A DNA stretch of 64,000 nucleotides, taken from JAFECT01 sp035551675. Its GTDB lineage: Bacteria; Pseudomonadota; Alphaproteobacteria; Caulobacterales; Caulobacteraceae. The position numbers and the translations under genes are program-made. Location of the stretch: contig DASZMV010000088.1 in assembly GCA_035551675.1 (NCBI GenBank), positions 1 through 64,000 of the forward strand, in the 5' to 3' direction. The notes below the pieces were generated by a model. The model saw nothing but the letters and a program-made list of their open reading frames with translations. It searched no databases and was not told the DNA's origin. Below, one piece after another: positions 35,747 to 43,133 of the stretch; within the stretch, counting starts at the first letter, position 1; the number at the start of each line of letters is the position of its first letter.

Positions 35747-36601
35747 TCAGTCGCGCAGCAGGTCGTTGATCGAGGTTTTGCTGCGGGTCTTGGCGTCGAC
35801 GCGCTTGACGATGACCGCGCAGGCCAGCGACGGGCCGCCCTTGGGGTCGGGCAGCGAACCCGGCACCACCACGCTGTAGGGCGGGACCTTGCCCAACATC
35901 ACTTCGCCGGTGGCGCGGTCGACGATCTTGGTCGAGCCGGAGATGAAGGTGCCCATCGACAGCACCGCGCCCTTCCCCACGATCACCCCCTCGGCGACTT
36001 CCGAACGCGCGCCGATGAAGCAGTCGTCTTCGATGATGGTGGGCGAGGCCTGCAGCGGTTCGAGCACGCCGCCGATTCCGGCGCCGCCCGACAGGTGCAC
36101 GTTCTTGCCGATCTGAGCGCAGGAACCGACCGTCGCCCAGGTGTCGATCATGGTTCCTTCGTCGACATAGGCGCCGATGTTCACGAAGGACGGCATCAGG
36201 ATCACGTTCTTGGCGATGAAGGCGCCGCGGCGAACGATCGAGCCCGGCACGGCGCGGAAGCCGGCTTCCTCGAACCTGTGGTCGCTCCAGGTGGAGAACT
36301 TGTTGTCGACCTTGTCCCACCAGGGGCCGATGGCGGCGCCTTCGAACAGGCCGCGTCCGGTGTGCATGACGCGGTTGGGATGCAGGCGGAAGGACAGCAG
36401 GACCGCCTTCTTCAGCCAGGCGTTGGTGCGCCACTCGCCGGTCTTGCGGTCGCACTCGGCGACGCGGAAGCGGCCGGAGTCGAGGAGCGCGATGGCGGCG
36501 TCCACCGCCTCGCGTACGCGCCCGCGACTCGACGGCTTCAGCGTGTCGCGCTTTTCCCAGGCCTTTTCGACCTCGTCGTGGATGTCGGCCAGGTCGCTCA
36601 T
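35747..36601 (-). CDS. dapD: 2,3,4,5-tetrahydropyridine-2,6-dicarboxylate N-succinyltransferase
   Basis: 284 residues, as expected. After the N-terminal helical domain, left-handed beta-helix hexapeptide repeats run over about residues 105-225 (NVILMPSFVNIGAYVDEGTM, IDTWATVGSCAQIGKNVHLS, GGAGIGGVLEPLQA, EDDCFIGARSEVAEGVIVG). It succinylates tetrahydrodipicolinate in the lysine/DAP pathway, the step preceding the aminotransferase and dapE. Its ATG overlaps the stop of the HAD phosphatase gene by 4 bases (operon argB-HAD-dapD). Confidence 0.97.
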   Translation of the reverse strand: MSDLADIHDEVEKAWEKRDTLKPSSRGRVREAVDAAIALLDSGRFRVAECDRKTGEWRTNAWLKKAVLLSFRLHPNRVMHTGRGLFEGAAIGPWWDKVDNKFSTWSDHRFEEAGFRAVPGSIVRRGAFIAKNVILMPSFVNIGAYVDEGTMIDTWATVGSCAQIGKNVHLSGGAGIGGVLEPLQASPTIIEDDCFIGARSEVAEGVIVGKGAVLSMGTFISGSTKIVDRATGEVMLGKVPPYSVVVPGSLPDPKGGPSLACAVIVKRVDAKTRSKTSINDLLRD

Positions 36602-37263
36602 GCGGCTTTCCTCACGCGGATCGAATTCAGGAAGGGAGCGAGTTCCGCGGTGCGATATTGCACGAAATCGGCCTCGTTGCTGTGCGCCCTGGGGCCGACC
36701 AGCACCGTGGTCATGCCGAGTTCGGCGGCGGGCCTCAGATTGCGCTCGGAATCTTCGAAGAAGGCGGTGCGCTTGGGGTCGACGCCGTGCGCCGACAGCA
36801 TGGCGTCGTAGGTCGAGCGGTTCGGCTTGGGCACGAAGGCCGCCGACTCCAGGTGGAAGATGTCTTCGAAGAAATGCGACAGCTGCAGCCGGTCGAGCAC
36901 GCGGCGCGCGTGTTTCTCGCTGCCGTTGGTGAACACCAGGCGCCGGCCCGGCAGGCGCGCCAGGCCCGCATGCAGGGCGGTGTCGGGCGCCAGGCGATCG
37001 AGCGGCACGTCGTGGACGTAATCCATAAAATCGTGCGGGCTGACGCCGTGGTTGGCCATCAGGCCAGCGAGCGTGGTGCCGTTCTCGACCAGATACTTCT
37101 TCTGCAGCGCGCGCGCCTCGTCGTAGGGCAGGCCGGTCAGGCGCTCGACGAACTCGGTCATGCGCACCTCGACCAAGCCCATGAACTGGCTCTCGGCCGG
37201 ATACAGCGTGTTGTCGAGGTCGAACAGCCAGACGTCGATATGGGTAAAGTCAGGATCGCTCAC
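36598..37263 (-). CDS. HAD-superfamily pyrimidine 5'-nucleotidase
   Basis: 221 residues. HAD motif I is VWLFDLDNTLYPAES (about 8-22), motif II LVFTNGSEKHARRVL (Thr/Asn-Gly), motif III KPNRSTYDAML (Lys), and motif IV FFEDSERNLRPAAELGMTTV (acidic pair). It resembles the SDT1/YjjG-like subfamily often located between argB and dapD in Caulobacterales and relatives. It overlaps both neighbours by 4 bases, so it is translationally coupled. It probably dephosphorylates pyrimidine nucleotides; the exact substrate is unproven. Confidence 0.9.
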   Translation of the reverse strand: MSDPDFTHIDVWLFDLDNTLYPAESQFMGLVEVRMTEFVERLTGLPYDEARALQKKYLVENGTTLAGLMANHGVSPHDFMDYVHDVPLDRLAPDTALHAGLARLPGRRLVFTNGSEKHARRVLDRLQLSHFFEDIFHLESAAFVPKPNRSTYDAMLSAHGVDPKRTAFFEDSERNLRPAAELGMTTVLVGPRAHSNEADFVQYRTAELAPFLNSIRVRKAA

Positions 37264-38174
37264 GCGCGCACCAGGGTGCCGGCGCCGTGTTCGGTGAACA
37301 GCTCCACCAGCATGGCGTGCGGTCGGCGGCCGTCGAGGATGACCACCGCCTCGACCCCGCCTTCGACGGCGGCGACGGCGGTTTCCAGCTTGGGAATCAT
37401 ACCGCCGGTGGCGACGCCGTCGGCGATCATCGCACGCGCGTCCGAGACGCTGAGCTCTCGCACCAAGCCGCCCTTGGCGTCGAGCACGCCGGCGACGTCG
37501 GTGAGCAACAGCATACGCTTGGCGCGCAGCGCGCCGGCCATGGCGCCGGCCACCGTGTCGGCGTTGATGTTGTAGGTCTCGCCGTCCACGGCCACGCCGA
37601 TGGGCGCGATCACCGGGACATAGTCCTGTTCGGCGAGGATCAGCGCCTTGACCAGCGTCGGGTCGACCATCGTCGGTTCGCCGACGAAGCCGAGGTCGAC
37701 GACGCGTTCGATCTCGCTGTCGGGGTCCTTCTTGGTGCGCTTGGCCTTCTCGACCATGATCAGGCGCGCGTCCTTGCCCGACAGGCCGACGCCACGAACG
37801 TCCGCTTCACGCCCGGCCAGGGTGATCCAGTTGGCGATCTCCTTGTTGATGGCGCCGGAGAGGACCATCTCGGCCACCTCCATGGTGGCGCGATCGGTGA
37901 CGCGCAGGCCGTCCACGAAGGTCGACTTGACGCCGGCGCGCTCGAGCATGGCGGAGATCTGCGGGCCGCCGCCGTGCACCACCACGGGATGGACGCCCAT
38001 CAGTTTGAGCAGGACCACGTCGGCGGCGAACTGGCGCGCGACGGCCTCCTGGCCCATGGCGTGGCCGCCATATTTGATGACCACGGTTTCGCGGTCGTAG
38101 ATCTGGATGAACGGCAGCGCCTCCGCCAGGGTCTTGGCGGTGGCCCAGCCTTGTTCGGGGGCGACGTCGGTCAT
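37260..38174 (-). CDS. argB: Acetylglutamate kinase
   Basis: 304 residues from ATG at 38174 (MTDVAPEQGWATAK); the open frame extends further upstream through repeat A1, which is not coding. The kinase motifs are ETVVIKYGGHAMG (about 30-42), VVVHGGGPQISAMLERAG (about 68-85), NINADTVAGAMAGAL (about 200-214) and LTDVAGVLD. It phosphorylates N-acetylglutamate in arginine synthesis. It is the first gene of the argB-HAD-dapD unit. In relatives engB lies next to it; here the DUF559 cassette intervenes. Confidence 0.96.
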   Translation of the reverse strand: MTDVAPEQGWATAKTLAEALPFIQIYDRETVVIKYGGHAMGQEAVARQFAADVVLLKLMGVHPVVVHGGGPQISAMLERAGVKSTFVDGLRVTDRATMEVAEMVLSGAINKEIANWITLAGREADVRGVGLSGKDARLIMVEKAKRTKKDPDSEIERVVDLGFVGEPTMVDPTLVKALILAEQDYVPVIAPIGVAVDGETYNINADTVAGAMAGALRAKRMLLLTDVAGVLDAKGGLVRELSVSDARAMIADGVATGGMIPKLETAVAAVEGGVEAVVILDGRRPHAMLVELFTEHGAGTLVRA

Positions 38175-38279
38175 GCCGCGCGCGATAGCCGAGCGCGGGC
38201 CCGCTGTCACCCGCCCGCAAAGGTTACGGACGAAACTTCGCCGCGGTGTGGCCGGTTCGAAGCTCGGAAGGAGGCGCCC

Positions 38280-38459
38280 ATGAAGGAGAACGACATCGAC
38301 GACCGGGGCCTCAACGGCGGCGAGGCCGTGGTCGACCCCACCGAGACCGGCCAGGGCGTCTGCCCGGAGTGCTCCGGGACCGGCGTCACCGCCGAGGGCG
38401 AGGTCTGCCCCACCTGCGAGGGCACGGGCCGCACGCTCGAGATACAGCCGGGCGCGTGA
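38280..38459 (+). CDS. Small DnaJ-type zinc-finger protein (59 aa)
   Basis: ATG at 38280 behind a strong GGAAGGAGG ribosome site. The 59-residue product has two CxxCxGxG modules (CPECSGTG and CPTCEGTG, about residues 28-52), the half-site pattern of the DnaJ zinc finger, which together could bind one zinc. The rest is short and acidic (MKENDIDDRGLNGGEA). Proteins of this kind are common in Alphaproteobacteria, with no assigned role that I know of. It is divergent from argB (105 bases between starts) and is followed by repeat A1. Confidence 0.75.
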   Translation: MKENDIDDRGLNGGEAVVDPTETGQGVCPECSGTGVTAEGEVCPTCEGTGRTLEIQPGA

Positions 38460-38489
38460 CGTCGCGCGGGGGCGGGAGCTTATCAGGAG

Positions 38490-39056
38490 GCGATCTCCCC
38501 CCGCTGGGGGGAGACAGGCGGCGAAGCCGCCAGAGGAGGGCAGCCGCACCGACGCTCAGTGTTGAGCGTTCGCCTCCACGCAACGCTCGATCCATTGCTG
38601 CAACTTCGCAACCACATGATCGAGCTCGGTCATCACCATGACCGAAGGAATGCGCACCGTGCGCACGCCGCGCTCAAGCAGGTATCCATCACGTCGGGCG
38701 TCGTGGGCGACCTGGGCGCGATCTTCATGCGATGGGCCGTCGATCTCGATGGCGAGTTTCGCGGCCACGCAGAAGAAGTCGACGATGTAAGGACCGAGAC
38801 AGTGTTGTCGACGGATTTTGTAGCCGAGGCGGCTTCCGCGGATGGCCTGCCAGAGCACCACTTCGGGCGGGCTCATGCGACGACGGAGGTCGCGAGCTTT
38901 TTGAAGCGTCTCCGGGCGGAGTTCCATGAAGCGACTTTAGCCGAAGGAGAACAAAATGGCAACGCGGTGCAGCCGCCAGTCAACCTTTTAGGGTCGGCGC
39001 ACCTGCCCTCCTCTGGCCGCTATGCGGCCTGTCTCCCCCCAGCGGGGGGAGATCGC
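38490..39056. mobile_element. Candidate mobile cassette: DUF559 gene between inverted family A repeats
   Basis: Left end A1 (38490-38552) and right end A2 (38993-39056) are near-perfect inverted copies. Reading inward, each has GCGATCTCC, a C6/G6 hairpin (CCCCCCGCTGGGGGG), AGACAGGC, a second hairpin (GGCGGCGAAGCCGCC or its variant), then AGAGGAGGGCAG. Between them lies only the DUF559 endonuclease gene. The unit separates argB (with the small zinc-finger gene) from engB, genes that are usually adjacent in related genomes. A pair of the same ends without a gene lies at 53945-54126. No target-site duplication could be defined. Confidence 0.6.
38556..38927 (-). CDS. DUF559 (Vsr-like) endonuclease-fold protein
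   Basis: 123 residues. DUF559 wording is complete: ARDLRRRMSPPEVVLWQAIR, GYKIRRQHCLGPYIVDFFC, then LAIEIDGPSHEDRAQVAHDA, and a C-terminal RDGYLLERGVRTVRIPSV. The fold is that of the Vsr mismatch endonuclease (restriction-enzyme-like); the acidic residues of the IVDFFC and EIDGPSH strands and the nearby Gln/His are the likely active-site members. The start is ATG at 38927. The gene is enclosed on both sides by inverted family A repeats. A role in cutting or moving those repeats is a hypothesis. Confidence 0.85.
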   Translation of the reverse strand: MELRPETLQKARDLRRRMSPPEVVLWQAIRGSRLGYKIRRQHCLGPYIVDFFCVAAKLAIEIDGPSHEDRAQVAHDARRDGYLLERGVRTVRIPSVMVMTELDHVVAKLQQWIERCVEANAQH

Positions 39057-39085
39057 TCTTTGTTTTTTTGAGGGGAGCGAAATTC

Positions 39086-39718
39086 TTACGTCGCGCAGCT
39101 GGCGGCAATCTCTGCGCGGAGGTCGGGGAGGCCGGCGCCTTTTTCGCTCGAGGTGGCGAGGACGCGGGGGAAGGCGGCGGGGCGTTTGCTCACGCCCTTC
39201 AAGGTTTCCGCCACGACCTTTTCCACGTCGGCGGCTTTCATCTTGTCCGCCTTGGTGAGGACGATCTGGTAGCTGACGGCGGCGAGGTCCAGCGCGTCCA
39301 TGGCTTCGAGATCCGGCGGCTTTAATCCGTGGCGCGCGTCGATGAGCAGGTAGACGCGTTTCAGGTTGGGTCTGCCGCGCAGATAGTCGCGGCCGAGGTT
39401 TTGGAATTTCTTCACCTCGCCCTTGGACGCGCGGGCGAAACCATAGCCGGGCAAGTCGACCAGGCGGATGCGCTCGTCCAACACGAAGAAGTTCACCTCG
39501 CGCGTGCGGCCGGGTTCGTTCGACGCGCGCGCCAGGCCATGGCGGTTGACCAGCCCGTTGATCAGGCTCGACTTGCCGACGTTGGAGCGCCCGGCGAACG
39601 CGACCTCGGGCAGATCGGGCGGCGGCAGCTGTTCGATCTTGGCGCAACCCAGCATGAAGCTGACCGGCCTGGCGAACAGAACGCGCGCGGCTTCGATGTC
39701 CTCGGCGTCGAAGCTCAC
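39086..39718 (-). CDS. engB: Ribosome biogenesis GTP-binding protein YihA/EngB
   Basis: 210 residues from GTG at 39718, whose GTGA overlaps the yidC stop by 4 bases. G motifs: FAGRSNVGKSSLING (G1, about 45-60), GRTREVNFF (G2), LVDLPGYGFARAS (G3), VLTKADKMK (G4) and VLATSSEKGAG (G5). It assists 50S subunit assembly. It belongs to the rpmH-rnpA-yidC-engB run. The next gene downstream in relatives is argB; here the DUF559 cassette follows within about 30 bases of the stop. Confidence 0.95.
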   Translation of the reverse strand: MSFDAEDIEAARVLFARPVSFMLGCAKIEQLPPPDLPEVAFAGRSNVGKSSLINGLVNRHGLARASNEPGRTREVNFFVLDERIRLVDLPGYGFARASKGEVKKFQNLGRDYLRGRPNLKRVYLLIDARHGLKPPDLEAMDALDLAAVSYQIVLTKADKMKAADVEKVVAETLKGVSKRPAAFPRVLATSSEKGAGLPDLRAEIAASCAT

Positions 39719-41598
39719 CCGGAGCCCTTCGTGTCGACGCTGATCTCGGGCGCTCCCAGGCCCTTGATCCGCGCGATGAAGCCGTCGATGGGGTTCTCGA
39801 CCTTGTGGCGGTGCATGATGGCGTACTGCTGCAGGATCGAGAGCAGCGCCGACCAGGTCCAGTAGATCATCAGGCCGACCGGATAGCGCGACAGGATGAA
39901 GACGAAGATCAGCGGCATGAACCGCATCATCGCCTGCTGGGTCGGATCCGGCGTCGACGGACTCATCAACTGCTGCAGGTACATGACCGCGCCATAGAGG
40001 ATGGCCACGATGCCCAGGTGCAGTATCCCGTCGAGCGTGCCGCCGATGTAGGGAACCGCGGCGGGGTTCCAGGGGATCAGGCCGAACAGGGTCCAGATGC
40101 TGGACGGATCGCGCGCCGACAGATCGTTCAGCCACAGGAACCGCGCCTGGCGCATGTCGATGGCGAGATAGAGCACGCGCAACAAGGCCAGGAAGATCGG
40201 CAGCTGGATGACCATCGGCAGACAGCCCGCCAGCGGGTTGATCTTCTCGCGCTGGTACAGCGCCATGGTCTCGGACTGCTGCTTGGCCTGATCGTCGGCG
40301 TAGCGTTCCTTGATCTCGGTGATCTTGGGCTGCAGCGCCTTCATCTTCGACATCGACGCGAAGGCCTGGTTGGCCAGCGGGAACAGCGCGATCTTCACCA
40401 CCACCGTCAGCAACAGGATCGCCACGCCGAACGGCACATATTGATAGAAGAACTCGAGCAGCCAGAAGAAGGCGCGGGTCAGCGGCCACAGCCGCTTGCC
40501 CCAGTCGATCGACAGATCGAAGTTCTTGATGCCCAGCGATTTCTCGTAGCGCGAGATCAGATTGACCCGCTTGGCGCCGGCGAAGAGATGCGTCGTGGTC
40601 GAGGTGCTGGCGCCGGGCGCGACGTTCACCGACTGACCCTTGAAATAGGCCGTGAAGATGTCGACGCCCTTGTCCTTCTTGGCGATGAAGACGCCGGTGA
40701 TGGGCTTGGTCGGATCGGGCGCGAGGATCGCCATCCAATAGGTGTCGGTGATGCCGAGCCAGCCGCCCTTTTCGTTGTCCTTGGGCGCGAAGGTCTCGTC
40801 CGAAGTCTTCTTCTTCGGCCACGCGCGGTAGGAGACCATCTTGGTGTCGTCTTGCAGATAGCCGACACCGCCCTGTTGGACGTTGGTCGCGCTCTTCAGC
40901 ACCGCGTCGGGCACGCCCTGGCGCTGCACCTCGCCATAGGGCTGCAGGGTGACCGCGGCGGCGGCCTTGTTGGTCGCGGTGTCGGAGACCGTGAACATGT
41001 AGTTGTCGTCGACCGCGATGGTGCGGCGCACGCTGATCGCGGCGTCGTCATAGCCCAGCACCACCGGATGGCCCGGCGACAGCACCGTGCCGGAGACCAG
41101 CGTCCAGGTCTTCTCCGCCGACGGCGTTTCGACGCCGTTCGCTTCCCAGCCGAGGTTGGCGAAATAGGCGTACTTGGCGCCGACCGGCGTGAACAGCTCG
41201 ACCGGCGACTTGTCGTCGGCGCTGACCGTGTAGCAGGGGTGCGCCTTGTCGGCGTGTCCCTTGGCGTCGACGACCGGCTTGTTCGACGGGTTGCAGAGGA
41301 AGAGGTCGTCGATGCGCGCGCCCTGCAGCGAGATCGAGCCGTGCAGCGACGGCGTTTCGATCGGCACGCGCGGGGTCGCGGCGAGCGCCTGGGGTCGCGA
41401 CAGAACCACCGTGGTGGTCTGGGGCGAACCCGTCGTGCTGACCACGCCCGGGTGCTGGGCCGCTTCGTGGGCGGCGGCCGCGGCGGCGGCCTGCTTGGCC
41501 TTCTGCTGCGGCTGCAGCACGAACTGCACGTAACCCAGGTAGATCAGAAGACTGAGCGCAACGAAGATGATCGTGTTCCGGGCGTTCTCGTTCTTCAT
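39715..41598 (-). CDS. yidC: Membrane protein insertase YidC
   Basis: 627 residues from ATG at 41598 (MKNENARNTIIFVALSLLIY). The layout is that of Gram-negative YidC: an N-terminal membrane helix (about 8-25), a large periplasmic beta-sandwich domain (about 60-370), then five C-terminal helices in the Oxa1 core (FGVAILLLTVVVKIALFPLA, AGCLPMVIQLPIFLALLRVL, WTWSALLSILQQYAIM). It inserts proteins into the inner membrane. It is co-transcribed with rnpA upstream and overlaps engB. Confidence 0.96.
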   Translation of the reverse strand: MKNENARNTIIFVALSLLIYLGYVQFVLQPQQKAKQAAAAAAAHEAAQHPGVVSTTGSPQTTTVVLSRPQALAATPRVPIETPSLHGSISLQGARIDDLFLCNPSNKPVVDAKGHADKAHPCYTVSADDKSPVELFTPVGAKYAYFANLGWEANGVETPSAEKTWTLVSGTVLSPGHPVVLGYDDAAISVRRTIAVDDNYMFTVSDTATNKAAAAVTLQPYGEVQRQGVPDAVLKSATNVQQGGVGYLQDDTKMVSYRAWPKKKTSDETFAPKDNEKGGWLGITDTYWMAILAPDPTKPITGVFIAKKDKGVDIFTAYFKGQSVNVAPGASTSTTTHLFAGAKRVNLISRYEKSLGIKNFDLSIDWGKRLWPLTRAFFWLLEFFYQYVPFGVAILLLTVVVKIALFPLANQAFASMSKMKALQPKITEIKERYADDQAKQQSETMALYQREKINPLAGCLPMVIQLPIFLALLRVLYLAIDMRQARFLWLNDLSARDPSSIWTLFGLIPWNPAAVPYIGGTLDGILHLGIVAILYGAVMYLQQLMSPSTPDPTQQAMMRFMPLIFVFILSRYPVGLMIYWTWSALLSILQQYAIMHRHKVENPIDGFIARIKGLGAPEISVDTKGSG

Positions 41599-41709
41599 CG
41601 GCGGGAGGTCTTTTCGCAATGAGCCGGTCGCGCGTCGGCGTGGCAGGGAGGCGTGGCCGTACGTAAGGCGCGGCCGGGTGAATTCCAGGGCTTGGACTTT
41701 TGAGCGACC

Positions 41710-42069
41710 CTAGGCCCGCCCGGGCGCGGCGAGCCTTATCAGCGCGCTTTTCACATCGTCAAGGAGACGGGCCCAGCGTCTTGTCGCGGTCCCCTGGCGG
41801 GCGATGAAGACATAGTCGTGGCCCGGACGGCCCAACTCGGGCAGGAGCGCCCTCGCCGCCTCGCGCAGCCGGCGCTTGGCGCGGTTCCTGACCACCGCGC
41901 CGCCGACCTTGCGGGTGGCGGTGAAGCCGACCCGGACCTGGGGTTTGCCGTCGGCCCGGTCGCGGGCCTGGACCACCACGGCGCCGGAGGGCGCAGACAA
42001 GGCTTTGGCGGCCGCGAGAAACTCGGGCCGCGTCTTCAGGCGTTCAATGGGGAAGGGGTCGCCTATCAG
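41710..42069 (-). CDS. rnpA: Ribonuclease P protein component
   Basis: About 119 residues. The core matches RnpA: PIERLKTRPEFLAAAKALS, VRVGFTATRKVGGAVVRNRA, KRRLREAARALL (the RNA-binding RNR motif), GHDYVFIARQGTATR. The start is uncertain. The frame has no ATG, GTG or TTG between the end of rpmH and the conserved core; the candidates are CTG at 42069 (overlapping the rpmH stop), ATA at 42066 or ATT at 42051. A start inside rpmH would add ~56 residues foreign to the family. CTG is used here. It matures tRNA 5' ends with the RNase P RNA. Confidence 0.88.
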   Translation of the reverse strand: MIGDPFPIERLKTRPEFLAAAKALSAPSGAVVVQARDRADGKPQVRVGFTATRKVGGAVVRNRAKRRLREAARALLPELGRPGHDYVFIARQGTATRRWARLLDDVKSALIRLAAPGRA

Positions 42070-42200
42070 GCCGTCAGGCGCTTGCGGCCCTTGGCCCGGC
42101 GGCGCGCGATGACCTTCTGGCCATTCTTGGTCGCCATGCGCGAGCGGAAGCCGTGACGGCGCTTGCGCACGAGCCGGCTCGGTTGAAAAGTCCGCTTCAC
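42066..42200 (-). CDS. rpmH: 50S ribosomal protein L34
   Basis: 44 residues from GTG at 42200: MKRTFQPSRLVRKRRHGFRS then RMATKNGQKVIARRRAKGRK and RLTA. This is the complete, highly conserved L34. The stop overlaps the presumed rnpA start. A good sigma-70 promoter lies about 60 bases upstream. Confidence 0.97.
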   Translation of the reverse strand: MKRTFQPSRLVRKRRHGFRSRMATKNGQKVIARRRAKGRKRLTA

Positions 42201-42257
42201 GAGGCGTTCTCCGGGTCAAAAAGGCCCCCACAGCCAAGGGCGCCGCGGGAGGGCGCG

Positions 42258-42286
42258 TGGATAGTCCAAGGGGCCGGGTCTGTCAA
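42258..42286 (-). promoter_or_regulatory. Housekeeping sigma promoter of rpmH-rnpA-yidC-engB
   Basis: On the minus strand, TTGACA (42286-42281), 17 bases, TATCCA (42263-42258). The -35 box is perfect and the spacing ideal. The transcript would start about 50 bases before the rpmH GTG. It fits a strong ribosomal-protein promoter. Confidence 0.7.
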
Positions 42287-42351
42287 CGGAGGGGCTTACA
42301 GGATAAGGCCGGGGTCGTGAGCCCCACTGTACCACCAACCGAGATCCGAGC

Positions 42352-43131
42352 GTGAGTGCGACCCCCGCCGAGCGGCTGCGCCGGTTCATCCCCCTGGCCC
42401 TGCTGATCGTGGCGATCGTCGGGATCTACGCCTCGGGCCTGACCCGCTACCTGTCCTTCGCCCCCATCCGGGAGCATGGCCAGTGGCTGAGGGACCAGGT
42501 GGCCGCGCACTACCTCCTCTGCCTGCTGATCTATTTCGTGGGCTATGCCGCCCTGACCTGCTCGGCCATCCCGGGCGCGATCTTCGTGACCCTGACCGGA
42601 GGGTTCCTGTTCGGGACCTGGGTCGGAGGGTTCACCACCTCGGCGGCGGCGACCGCCGGCGCCGTGGGGGTCTATTTCATCGTGCGCTCCTCGGTCGGCC
42701 ACTGGCTGCGCGAGCGGGCGGAGATGTCGCAGGGGCTGATGAACAGGATGCGCGAGGGGGTGGCGAAGAACGCCTTCTGGTATCTGTTCGGCCTGCGGGT
42801 GGTGCCCGCGGTGCCCTTCATCCTGATCAACCTGTTGGCCGGGGCGGCGTCGGTCCCGCTTCGGCCCTATACGCTCGCCACCTTCCTGGGCATCCTTCCC
42901 GCGTTCATCCTTTACAGCGCGATCGGGTCTAAACTGGGCGAGATGTTCGACCGGGGCGAGAGTCCCAACCTGCACAGCCTGGTGCAGCCTCAGTTCGTCG
43001 TGCTCATGATCGGAGTGGGTTTCCTGTCGCTGGTCCTGCCCTTCGTGCTGAAGCTGTTCGAGCGTCGCAAGGCGGCGAAGGCCCACGAGACGAAGGGCGA
43101 CGAGGCGAAGGCCGAAGAGGCGAAGAACTGA
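42352..43131 (+). CDS. TVP38/TMEM64 (VTT domain) membrane protein
   Basis: 259 residues from GTG at 42352. About five to six membrane segments. The VTT/SNARE-associated (DedA-like) wording is in AALTCSAIPGAIFVTLTGGF (about 63-82), FGTWVGGFTTSAAATAGAVG, and the core FGLRVVPAVPFILINLLAGA (about 144-163). It ends in a Lys/Glu/Ala-rich cytoplasmic tail. Relatives are proposed lipid or undecaprenyl-phosphate flippases. Its stop is 2 bases before the histidine kinase start, so the two form an operon. Confidence 0.88.
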   Translation: MSATPAERLRRFIPLALLIVAIVGIYASGLTRYLSFAPIREHGQWLRDQVAAHYLLCLLIYFVGYAALTCSAIPGAIFVTLTGGFLFGTWVGGFTTSAAATAGAVGVYFIVRSSVGHWLRERAEMSQGLMNRMREGVAKNAFWYLFGLRVVPAVPFILINLLAGAASVPLRPYTLATFLGILPAFILYSAIGSKLGEMFDRGESPNLHSLVQPQFVVLMIGVGFLSLVLPFVLKLFERRKAAKAHETKGDEAKAEEAKN

Positions 43132-43133
43132 GC

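Noticed and set aside
37260..38549. Longer argB with 125 extra N-terminal residues
   Set aside because: The extra part is the translation of repeat A1 and the zinc-finger gene's antisense strand. The family starts near MTDVAPEQGW.
39805..41622. 605-codon open frame on the plus strand
   Set aside because: Antisense to yidC; no recognisable motif and strongly biased composition.
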